A DNA stretch of 64,000 nt, taken from contig NZ_KB907546.1 of the NCBI RefSeq assembly GCF_000382125.1, forward strand, positions 434,001-498,000, in the 5' to 3' direction. Origin of the DNA: Eudoraea adriatica DSM 19308. Its GTDB lineage: Bacteria > Bacteroidota > Bacteroidia > Flavobacteriales > Flavobacteriaceae. Below the pieces are notes generated by a model. That model worked only from the letters and a program-made list of their open reading frames with translations, did not search any database and was not told where the DNA came from. Both the position numbers and the translations under genes were made by a program. Positions 41,627 through 49,432 of the stretch are shown here, piece by piece (the stretch's first letter is position 1; the number at the start of each line of letters is the position of its first letter).

Positions 41627-42691
41627 TTAAATTCTGTTGAGTTTAATTGGATATGTCTTTCCTGAAGCCCATTGCGGAACGTATAAATTACTGTCACTGT
41701 CTACCAGCACATCGTGCGGATTGCGAAATGTTTGCCCATCGTATTGTGGTGGAGTCAATACGCCATCATTATATTCCGGGGCGCCGCCACCGGGTAGGGA
41801 AACAATTTTATTGTTCTCATCCAAAACCGCCAGCATGCCATCATAGCTGTCCCATGTTTTTGTAACGATGACTGCAAAATAAATATTACTACCGTGTATA
41901 ACAGGTCTGCAAATAGAACAACCGGGTAGGGGTATGGTTTCCAGATGATCGCCATCCAAAGAAAAACGCTTAAATTCATTTGCCGCTCGGGAGGTAATCA
42001 ATAGGGTAGGATTTTTCGAATCTCTGTAATCTACGGTTATACCGTGACAACAATTAAATGAATCTGCTGTTTCCCCTTTACCGCCAAAATGTCTGATATA
42101 TTCGCCATTGGCACTATATTGCAATATGTAATTCTCACCGTATCCATCAGCAATATATAAATCTCCATTGGGCCCTACAGCGGTCTCTGTGGGTTTAAAT
42201 TGCTCATCCCTGGAATAGCCTGGAACTTCTTTTGGTCTTTCAAGGGTCATTAAGATCCTTCCATCCAGAGTTGTTTTAAATACTTTGTTGATATCGGGAT
42301 CGGTAATAAAAAGAAACTGCTCATTTCCCTCCCCTGTAATTGTTAGGCCGTGGGCCCCGGGAAAATCTCTTCCCCAGGAATCCAACACTTTTCCAGACCT
42401 GTCGTAGATCAGAATATTATTGTTGTTTTCGCCTGTAGTGGTCATAAAGATCCTGCCTTTATTATCCAGAACCATTTCATGGCAGTCGTTCACAGGAACC
42501 CTGGATGGGTCTTGTACCCCCCATTCTTTGTCAACCTCATACTGAAAGTTGCCATGACCTACAATACCTGACTTTGAGCCTTTATCAAATGCTTTGGCTC
42601 CGTAAATCAGCTCTGGTGCCATAGCACTTGCTGCAACTGCCAACGCAGATTTTTTAATAAAACTTCTTCTCTGGTTTTTTGGCGTTCCCAT
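41627..42691 (-). CDS. Tat-exported six-bladed beta-propeller (NHL-type) protein
   Basis: A 354-residue protein with a twin-arginine signal QRRSFIKKSALAVAASAMA (Arg8-Arg9). The rest is a beta-propeller of NHL type, similar to the lyase domain of peptidylglycine alpha-amidating enzyme: VNDCHEMVLDNKGRIFMTT, GAHGLTITGEGNEQFLFITD, PTETAVGPNGDLYIADG, NCCHGITVDYRDSKN, NPHDVLVDSDSNLYVPQW. Histidines recur at blade edges as in metal-binding propellers. Tat export means it folds, perhaps with a cofactor, before export. It is the third gene of the operon, 18 bases after the DUF1501 gene. Confidence 0.85.
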   Translation of the reverse strand: MGTPKNQRRSFIKKSALAVAASAMAPELIYGAKAFDKGSKSGIVGHGNFQYEVDKEWGVQDPSRVPVNDCHEMVLDNKGRIFMTTTGENNNNILIYDRSGKVLDSWGRDFPGAHGLTITGEGNEQFLFITDPDINKVFKTTLDGRILMTLERPKEVPGYSRDEQFKPTETAVGPNGDLYIADGYGENYILQYSANGEYIRHFGGKGETADSFNCCHGITVDYRDSKNPTLLITSRAANEFKRFSLDGDHLETIPLPGCSICRPVIHGSNIYFAVIVTKTWDSYDGMLAVLDENNKIVSLPGGGAPEYNDGVLTPPQYDGQTFRNPHDVLVDSDSNLYVPQWASGKTYPIKLNRI

Positions 42692-42709
42692 GATTACATA
42701 TTTTAGTGT

Positions 42710-44176
42710 TTAAGCCAGTATTTCTTTAACTACCTCGCCGTGTACATCTGTTAATCTGAAGCGTCTTCCCTGAAATTTGAATGTCAGTCGTTCATGATCC
42801 ACCCCCAGTAAATGCATGAGTGTTGCCTGAAAATCGTGTACATGCACCGGGCGTTGCACCACGTTATAGCCGAAATCATCTGTGGCACCAAGAGTGATTC
42901 CTTTTTTGATTCCTGCTCCGGCCATAAAAATTGTAAAACATTTAGGGTGATGGTCTCTTCCAAAATTATCCGGAGTGAGTTGCCCCTGGGAATAATTGGT
43001 GCGCCCGAATTCTCCACCCCATATTACGAGCGTGTCCTCTAACATACCTCTTTGTTTAAGGTCTGTGATAAGTGCTGCTGTAGCCTGGTCAGTATCTTTG
43101 CATTGAACTTTAATGGCACCGGGCAGGTTTCCATGTTGGTCCCAACCCTGGTGATAAAGCTGAATAAACTTTACATCCTTTTCGGCCATTCTTCTAGCCA
43201 AAAGACAGTTGGCAGCAAAGGTCCCGGGCTTTTTGCTGTCTTCACCGTACATATCATAGATATAGTCCGGTTCATCTGAAGTATCCATAATCTTTGGTAC
43301 TGAGGTTTGCATTCTATAGGCCATTTCATATTGAGCCATACGGGCAATTATTTCGGGATCTCCAATATCCTGATGATTCAATTTTTCAAGTTGTTGTAAA
43401 TGATCTAATTGATCTCTTCTGTTAATTCCATCAATACCAGGAGGATTGGTTAAATACAGAACAGGATCCTTACCAGATCTAAATTGTACACCCTGATGTT
43501 GAGAAGGTAGAAACCCATTACCCCATAATCTGGAATATAAGGGCTGTCCGCCAGTTTTACCCTTGGTAACCAGGACCACAAATTCTGGCAAATTCTTGTT
43601 GTCCGTTCCCAGGCCATAACTTACCCAGGAACCAATAGAGGGTCTTCCGGGAATTTGTGAACCGGTTTGTAAAAAAGTAATGGCAGGGTCGTGATTAATG
43701 GCTTCCGTGTGCATGGACTTAATGAAACACAATTCATCAACAATTTTAGAGGTATGGGGCATTAGGTCGCTCATCCATGCCCCACTTTGACCATGCTGCT
43801 TAAAGTTAAAAAGTGTTCCTGCCAATGGAAAGGAAGCCTGTCCGGATGTCATACCCGTAAGACGTTGCCCCCCACGTACACTTTCAGGTAAATCCTGACC
43901 ATTCATTTTATTCAATAGGGGTTTGTAATCAAATAGATCTAACTGAGATGGTGCACCACTCTGAAAAAGATAAATTACGCGTTTGACCCTTGGCGGGAAA
44001 TGAGGGATTCCGTTTAATCCCCCACCAGCAACCTGTGACGGTTGCAAGATATCATTTTGTGCAAACAGCCCCATTGGGTCCAGCATTGACGCCATGGAAA
44101 GAGCTCCCATGCCCAATGACGTTTTGGTTAGAAAGTCGCGCCGTGAATAGTTTTTATTATGATGATGTGTGCACAT
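42710..44176 (-). CDS. DUF1501 family Tat-exported protein
   Basis: A 488-residue protein with a Tat signal NYSRRDFLTKTSLGMGAL (Arg12-Arg13). DUF1501 is related to the alkaline phosphatase/sulfatase superfamily. Characteristic motifs are VKRVIYLFQSGAPSQLDLFDYKP, HEAINHDPA-like (TEAINHDPAITFLQTG), GTFAANCLLARRMAEKDVKFIQLYHQGWDQHGN, WGGEFGRT, and near the end GRDHHPKCFTIFMAGAGIKKG with VHVHDFQATLMHLLG. Activity has not been established. It always partners with DUF1553-type cytochromes in planctomycetes, as here: it begins 9 bases after that gene. Confidence 0.92.
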   Translation of the reverse strand: MCTHHHNKNYSRRDFLTKTSLGMGALSMASMLDPMGLFAQNDILQPSQVAGGGLNGIPHFPPRVKRVIYLFQSGAPSQLDLFDYKPLLNKMNGQDLPESVRGGQRLTGMTSGQASFPLAGTLFNFKQHGQSGAWMSDLMPHTSKIVDELCFIKSMHTEAINHDPAITFLQTGSQIPGRPSIGSWVSYGLGTDNKNLPEFVVLVTKGKTGGQPLYSRLWGNGFLPSQHQGVQFRSGKDPVLYLTNPPGIDGINRRDQLDHLQQLEKLNHQDIGDPEIIARMAQYEMAYRMQTSVPKIMDTSDEPDYIYDMYGEDSKKPGTFAANCLLARRMAEKDVKFIQLYHQGWDQHGNLPGAIKVQCKDTDQATAALITDLKQRGMLEDTLVIWGGEFGRTNYSQGQLTPDNFGRDHHPKCFTIFMAGAGIKKGITLGATDDFGYNVVQRPVHVHDFQATLMHLLGVDHERLTFKFQGRRFRLTDVHGEVVKEILA

Positions 44177-44185
44177 GGTTAAATC

Positions 44186-47100
44186 TTATCTCTTTGTATA
44201 CGTTTCGTCATGGTTTAATAATGTGTTTGCGACCATAGCCAGGGCTGCAGTTTTGCTATTAAGGTATTCCGATCCCACATCTTTATTTCCGACTTTTAAA
44301 AATTTCAAGGCTTCACTTTTGTTAGAAGTAAACCACTTGGATTGAGAATTATACAAATCTTTTAAAACTTTGGCTTCTTCTTCTTTTGGATATCTGCTTG
44401 TTGTTAACCTAAAACCATATTTAATTTGTTGATCCAGGGAATCCCCACCTTCTTTTTGCATCCTTACTGCAAGCATTTTCGAAGCTTCAACAAATTGCAC
44501 ATCATTCATTAAAACAAGTGCCTGCAAGGGCGTATTTGTATTTTCTCGCTTAACTATGCACACTTCTCTGTTAGGAGCGTCGAAAGCCGTCATAGCGGGG
44601 TGTGGTGAAGTTCGTCTAATAAAAGTGTATAATCCTCGTCTATACAGACTGTCGCCGCCAGATTCTTTGTAATTCATTAATTTATAGGAAAAGCTCGATT
44701 TTTCTATCCACAGGCCCTCCGGCTGATAGGGTTTTACGCTTTGACCACCAACATCCCTAACCAAGAGACCACTGGTTTCTAATGCATTATCACGAATCAT
44801 TTCTGCAGGTAGCCTGTAACTATTACTTCTTGCCAGGTAATAATTATAAGGATCTTTCTCAAGCATTTCCGGAGTAAACCGGGAAGACTGTTTGTATGTA
44901 TGGGAAAGAACGATCGTCTTAATTAATTTCTTTATATTCCATCCACTTTCCATAAAGCTTGTTGCGAGCCAATCCAATAGCTGTGGGTGGGAGGGAAGTG
45001 TTCCTTGAACACCGAAATCCTGGGGCGTATCCACCAGGCCTTTACCCAAGAGCATTTGCCATACTCGGTTAACTGTAACCCTCGCAGTTAACGGATTTTC
45101 AGGAGAGAAAATCCATTTAGCCAGACCTAAACGGTTTTTTGGATATTTTTCGGAAAACGCTGGCAGTATATCGGGTGTGTTAGCTTCCACCGTGTAGATA
45201 GGTTGCTCATAGTCACCTCTGTTATAAGCATATGCCTGTCGTGCTTCAGGCATTTCCTCCATTACCATTACTTCCATTACAGGAATCATCTTTTTAAGCC
45301 ATTCATTTCTCAGTTTACCCAACTCTTTTTCTAATGATTTTACTTCTGATGCCTGTGAAACCCAATATTCAGGTGCTATAGCAGCTGCCTTATTTTTATC
45401 GTAAAGATTTGCTATTTCTTTTGTGGTTAAAACCCTGGAAAACAAATGAATATCATCTATTTTTCCTAAAAACAAACCATTTTCTCCGGTAAAAGCCCTG
45501 TAGCTTTTTGCTACCATAACCGGCCTGTTTATAATTTTCTGTTCCCCTCCGGTAATGGTTTTAATAGATTTGTACAGATTATCAAATAATATATCTTGTT
45601 CCGTTTTATTTCCGTTGATAAAAAGTTTTAGATCTTTGGCTTTTCCGGAACCGCCGTAGCTAAAGGCTACGTTATACCATGAATTGGTTTTAAGCGAATC
45701 TTTAGAACGGACGTGAATGTAATTATGTGGCAGAGAATGTATCAATCTTGCATTTAAATAATTAAGACTGTCCAGATAAAATTCCCATCCCCGCCAATAA
45801 TTATTTTTGTCACCTGCAGTTCCTAATAATGTTTGCGTTCTTCCTGCTTCCCTCTTTGTTGTATTCATCCATAGGCTTGCAGAAAATGCATTTGTCCATT
45901 CGAAGTTTGGTATATTCTTGAGATAGACCTCATCATATTCTCCTGTAAACTCCAGGGCATTTCCCTTCACACCTTTATTAATGATTGGTGCCTCGGTTGA
46001 GGTAGCCATCGTATTCCCATCAATTATATGCTCTCTTTTATTCTTAATTTTTTGAACCGTATTCATTGGATAATACCCCAACAGACCTATTTTGTTGAAA
46101 TCGCCCGGTAATTGGCGCATATATGTTTCCAAAGCCATTAATTCTTCTTTGGTTAGTTCCAACAGCTTTTCTTTTTCCTGAATTTTGCTATCGAGTGACT
46201 TCAACTCATCTTCAGTTTCCTTTTGGGGGAGTGCCAGCATCGGACCGTAATTGCCATCATCACCGGTCATCCCCAATTCCTTGACATTATTAAAGAAGGC
46301 TGTTAATTCATAATAGTCTTTCTGGGTAACCGGATCGAATTTATGGTCATGACAGCGGGCGCAGTTAATAGTGAGGCCCAATAAAGCAGTTCCAACTGTT
46401 TCAGTTCTATCCCAGACATAATTTAGCCTGAATTCTTCTTCAATGGCACCACCCTCTGCAGTCATGGGATGATTACGATTAAAAGCAGTGGCTAGTTTTT
46501 GGTCTTTAGTGGCATTGGGTAAAAGGTCACCTGCTAATTGCCAGGTAATAAACTGATCATAAGGCATATTTTCCTTGAATGCGTTTATTACCCAATCGCG
46601 CCATGGCCACATCAAACGCCATCCATCTGCATGCAGGCCATGAGAATCTGCATATCTCGAAATATCCATCCAATCTACCGCCATACGTTCTGCATAGGCA
46701 TTGGTATTCAATAATCTGTCCACTACTTTTTCATAAGCAGTATCAGAAGTATCTGAAAGAAAGGCATCAATTTCAGGAATTGTCGGTGGGAGTCCCGTAA
46801 GATCCATAGTTACTCTTCTTATGAGCCTTTCTTTTCTGGCTTCCTGGGAAGGTTCAAAACCTTCTAATTCCAATTGTTTTTGTACAAATTTATCTATCGC
46901 ATTATTGGTAGGCCAGAATTGGTAATTTAAAGAAGGGATGTCTGGTTTTTCAGGAGCGATAAATGCCCAATGATCCTTCCATCTGGCTCCCTGCTCTATC
47001 CATTTGATTATAATTGCTTTTTCTTCTGCATTTAATGATAAATGAGAATCAGGCGGAGGCATTTGAATTTCAGGGTCTGCATTTAATATCCGGTAGACAC

Positions 47101-47392
47101 TTTCACTTTGACGGGCATTACCTGCCACAAAAGCATAATTACCACTGCTTAGCCTGCCGAATGCATTCTCCTCAATATCCAATCGCAGGCCTGCTTTTCT
47201 TGTATTTTCATCAGGACCATGGCAGGAGTAACATCTGTCCGACAGAATTGGTTTCACATGAAAATTAAAATCAATTGATTCCGGAAGAGATTTGTATGCC
47301 ATTTCTACCTCTTCCGGCATATCCAGCGTACAAGAGGTTAAAAATGTTGTTAAAAGAACAAAACAGTAAGAATATCTAAGCATTTTAAGCAA
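44186..47392 (-). CDS. PSCyt1/DUF1549/LamG/DUF1553 multidomain cytochrome lipoprotein
   Basis: A 1068-residue lipoprotein (lipobox FLTSC, Cys21). In order: a PSCyt1 cytochrome domain with HVKPILSDRCYSCHGPDENTRKAGLRLD and a Met-rich PEIQMPPPDSHL ligand region; a DUF1549 (PSCyt2) domain with DLTGLPPTIPEIDAFL, MDISRYADSHGLHADG and a second heme motif LTINCARCHDHKFDPVTQKDYY; a LamG-type lectin domain (about 460-680, NAFSASLWMNTTKR); and a DUF1553 (PSD1) domain with NRVWQMLLGKGLVDTPQDFG, LLDWLATSF, SHTYKQSSR, RLPAEMIRDNALETSGLL and DAPNREVCIVKRENTNTPLQALVLMND. First gene of the four-gene operon. Probable multi-heme oxidoreductase acting on a polymer at the surface; the substrate is unknown. Confidence 0.9.
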   Translation of the reverse strand: MLKMLRYSYCFVLLTTFLTSCTLDMPEEVEMAYKSLPESIDFNFHVKPILSDRCYSCHGPDENTRKAGLRLDIEENAFGRLSSGNYAFVAGNARQSESVYRILNADPEIQMPPPDSHLSLNAEEKAIIIKWIEQGARWKDHWAFIAPEKPDIPSLNYQFWPTNNAIDKFVQKQLELEGFEPSQEARKERLIRRVTMDLTGLPPTIPEIDAFLSDTSDTAYEKVVDRLLNTNAYAERMAVDWMDISRYADSHGLHADGWRLMWPWRDWVINAFKENMPYDQFITWQLAGDLLPNATKDQKLATAFNRNHPMTAEGGAIEEEFRLNYVWDRTETVGTALLGLTINCARCHDHKFDPVTQKDYYELTAFFNNVKELGMTGDDGNYGPMLALPQKETEDELKSLDSKIQEKEKLLELTKEELMALETYMRQLPGDFNKIGLLGYYPMNTVQKIKNKREHIIDGNTMATSTEAPIINKGVKGNALEFTGEYDEVYLKNIPNFEWTNAFSASLWMNTTKREAGRTQTLLGTAGDKNNYWRGWEFYLDSLNYLNARLIHSLPHNYIHVRSKDSLKTNSWYNVAFSYGGSGKAKDLKLFINGNKTEQDILFDNLYKSIKTITGGEQKIINRPVMVAKSYRAFTGENGLFLGKIDDIHLFSRVLTTKEIANLYDKNKAAAIAPEYWVSQASEVKSLEKELGKLRNEWLKKMIPVMEVMVMEEMPEARQAYAYNRGDYEQPIYTVEANTPDILPAFSEKYPKNRLGLAKWIFSPENPLTARVTVNRVWQMLLGKGLVDTPQDFGVQGTLPSHPQLLDWLATSFMESGWNIKKLIKTIVLSHTYKQSSRFTPEMLEKDPYNYYLARSNSYRLPAEMIRDNALETSGLLVRDVGGQSVKPYQPEGLWIEKSSFSYKLMNYKESGGDSLYRRGLYTFIRRTSPHPAMTAFDAPNREVCIVKRENTNTPLQALVLMNDVQFVEASKMLAVRMQKEGGDSLDQQIKYGFRLTTSRYPKEEEAKVLKDLYNSQSKWFTSNKSEALKFLKVGNKDVGSEYLNSKTAALAMVANTLLNHDETYTKR

Positions 47393-47434
47393 ATAATATT
47401 CTTAAAGATAGGATTTTTTACTTTAGCCTCCAGC

Positions 47435-47452
47435 TGTCAAAACGAATTGACA
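47435..47452. repeat. Inverted repeat upstream of the cytochrome operon
   Basis: TGTCAA (47435-47440) and TTGACA (47447-47452) are perfect arms around AACGAA, 43 bases upstream of the ATG of the first cytochrome-operon gene. On the minus strand a weak -7 box TATCTTTA (47403-47410, one mismatch) lies between. The repeat is a candidate operator; the rest of the 200-base gap shows nothing clear. Confidence 0.4.
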
Positions 47453-47592
47453 AAATCATACCCATCTTTGATAATATGTAGTATTTATTTGTAATTGATG
47501 ACAAAATAGTACTAACACGAATTACTGTTTTGGCTTCACTTTGCTTTATGAAGAGTCAAAAAGCAGTTAAACTAATTTATTTTGGAAAGTCT

Positions 47593-48864
47593 TTATCTGT
47601 GAATGGTTTGTTTTCGATCCGGGCCTACCGATACAATTTTAATTGGAATCTCTAACTCCTTTTCAAGGTAATCAATGTAATCATTTAACGTTTCAGGGAG
47701 CTGTTCGGCGCTTGTCATTTTGGTAAGATCCTTTTCCCATCCCTTCATTTCTGTGTAAATAGGGGTAACATTATCGGCTTCAATATTATAGGGAAGATGG
47801 CTTACCTTTTCACCTTTGTATTTGTATGCTGTACAAATTTTTATTGTTTTAAATCCGCTAAGTACGTCTGCTTTCATCATCATTAATTGTGAAACGCCAT
47901 TAATCCTTACGGCATATTTTAAAGCTACAAGATCTAACCATCCACAGCGTCTTGGTCTGCCAGTGGTGGCTCCGAATTCGTTGCCAACCCTTCCCATAGT
48001 CTCACCAACTTCATCCTCGAGTTCTGTTGGGAACGGGCCACTTCCTACCCTGGTCGTATACGCTTTAAATATACCAAAAACCCCGCCTATATTCCCCGGG
48101 GGTACGCCAAGGCCGGTGCAGGCACCTGCGGCGGTAGTATTGGAAGAAGTTACATAAGGATAAGTTCCGAAGTCTATATCCAGCAAAGAGCCTTGTGCTC
48201 CTTCAGCCAGGATTTTTTTCCCTTTTTTTTGTGCCTGGTAAAGGTATTCTTCGCTATCGATAAATGTCAGTTGTTTTAATTCCTTTATTGCATTAAAGAA
48301 TTCTGTTTCCAATTCCTTAAGATCATATTGTATATCTACATTATGAAAGTCTATCATGGTTTCATGCTTATCAGCCAAAGCACGATATTTATCCTTCCAG
48401 TTGTCCAGTTCAAGATCTCCAATCCTCATTCCGTTCCTGCCAGTCTTATCCATATAAGTAGGTCCTATACCCTTGAGGGTTGAACCTATTTTTGCCTTGC
48501 CTTTTGAAGCTTCCGAGGCTGCATCCAGCAGCCTATGGGTCGGTAAGATCAGATGTGCTTTCCTTGAGATCAGGAGTTTTGATTTTATATCCAGATCAAA
48601 CTTTTTAAGGTTATCAAGTTCTTTCCTGAATATAACCGGATCTATTACTACTCCGTTACCAACAACATTAATTGCATTGTCGTGAAAAATACCGGAAGGA
48701 ATAGTATGTAATACGTGTTTTATACCATCAAATTCCAAGGTATGTCCGGCGTTTGGGCCACCCTGAAATCTGGCAATAATATCATAGTTTTTAGTAAGTA
48801 CATCAACTATTTTTCCTTTTCCTTCGTCTCCCCATTGAAGACCTAGTAGCAAATCTACGGCCAT
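47593..48864 (-). CDS. purA: Adenylosuccinate synthetase
   Basis: Joins IMP and aspartate with GTP to form adenylosuccinate, the first committed step to AMP. The 423-residue protein has the P-loop WGDEGKGKIVD (11-21), GPNAGHTLEF, GSTLKGIGPTYMDK, QGSLLDIDFGTYPYVTSSNTTAAG, TGRPRRCGWLD and the GTP-base contact TKMTSAEQLP region. It follows the Fur-type gene by 15 bases and lies downstream of relA/spoT, a frequent Flavobacteriaceae cluster. PurA is a classic target of (p)ppGpp, so placing it next to the (p)ppGpp enzyme makes regulatory sense. Confidence 0.97.
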   Translation of the reverse strand: MAVDLLLGLQWGDEGKGKIVDVLTKNYDIIARFQGGPNAGHTLEFDGIKHVLHTIPSGIFHDNAINVVGNGVVIDPVIFRKELDNLKKFDLDIKSKLLISRKAHLILPTHRLLDAASEASKGKAKIGSTLKGIGPTYMDKTGRNGMRIGDLELDNWKDKYRALADKHETMIDFHNVDIQYDLKELETEFFNAIKELKQLTFIDSEEYLYQAQKKGKKILAEGAQGSLLDIDFGTYPYVTSSNTTAAGACTGLGVPPGNIGGVFGIFKAYTTRVGSGPFPTELEDEVGETMGRVGNEFGATTGRPRRCGWLDLVALKYAVRINGVSQLMMMKADVLSGFKTIKICTAYKYKGEKVSHLPYNIEADNVTPIYTEMKGWEKDLTKMTSAEQLPETLNDYIDYLEKELEIPIKIVSVGPDRKQTIHR

Positions 48865-48879
48865 GCAGTATGTTATTGG

Positions 48880-49335
48880 TTAGTTATTAGTTTTTTCTTT
48901 AGGGTTTCTTGTACCGTAGAAGTACAGTGAATGATTGTTAATTTTAATGTCGAATATTTCTTCAATAGTTTGTTTTATTGATTGTATTCTAGGGTCGCAA
49001 AATTCAACTACTTCTCCCGTGTCCGTCAAAATTACATGATCGTGCTGTCTATCAAAATAGGACTTCTCGTACTGTGCCTGATTCTTTCCGAATTGATGTT
49101 TACGTACTAATTTACATTCCAGCAAAAGTTCTATGGTATTGTAAAGCGTTGCTCTGCTTACGCGATAGTTCTTGTTCTTCATATTGATATATAGCGACTC
49201 TATATCAAAATGTTCATCGCTTTCGTAGATCTCCTGCAAAATTGCATAACGCTCAGGAGTCTTTCTATGACCATTTTCCTCCAAAAAGGCGGTAAATACT
49301 TTTTTAACGATTTCCTGGTCTTTATTAGTCCCCAT
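48880..49335 (-). CDS. Fur/PerR family transcriptional regulator
   Basis: A 151-residue metal- or peroxide-sensing repressor. The winged helix spans about 1-85 ([45 protein letters not shown]). The dimer and metal domain has [19 protein letters not shown], with the regulatory His residues retained, but the usual C-x2-C structural zinc motif, expected within the LTDTG stretch, is absent; a single Cys sits in EFCDP. This form occurs in many Fur proteins that do not need structural zinc. It may control iron, manganese or peroxide response. It lies between relA/spoT and purA with its own -7 box. Confidence 0.88.
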   Translation of the reverse strand: MGTNKDQEIVKKVFTAFLEENGHRKTPERYAILQEIYESDEHFDIESLYINMKNKNYRVSRATLYNTIELLLECKLVRKHQFGKNQAQYEKSYFDRQHDHVILTDTGEVVEFCDPRIQSIKQTIEEIFDIKINNHSLYFYGTRNPKEKTNN

Positions 49336-49357
49336 AATTACGACATCATCTTAAAGA

Positions 49358-49365
49358 CAAATGTA
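49358..49365 (-). promoter_or_regulatory. -7 box for the Fur-type gene and purA
   Basis: TACATTTG on the minus strand, 22 bases before the ATG at 49335, in the 97-base gap after relA/spoT. No -33 TTG at normal spacing is visible. Confidence 0.5.
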
Positions 49366-49432
49366 CATCTAAAAATAAGAATATTAATATTTTGAGACGG
49401 CAAGATTATGTGATAAGGGTAAAAGGAATTTT

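Noticed and set aside
47393-47592. Possible small RNA or short gene in the gap between purA and the cytochrome operon
   Set aside because: No terminator follows, no conserved structure is visible and no short ORF has a credible start; only an inverted repeat is supported.
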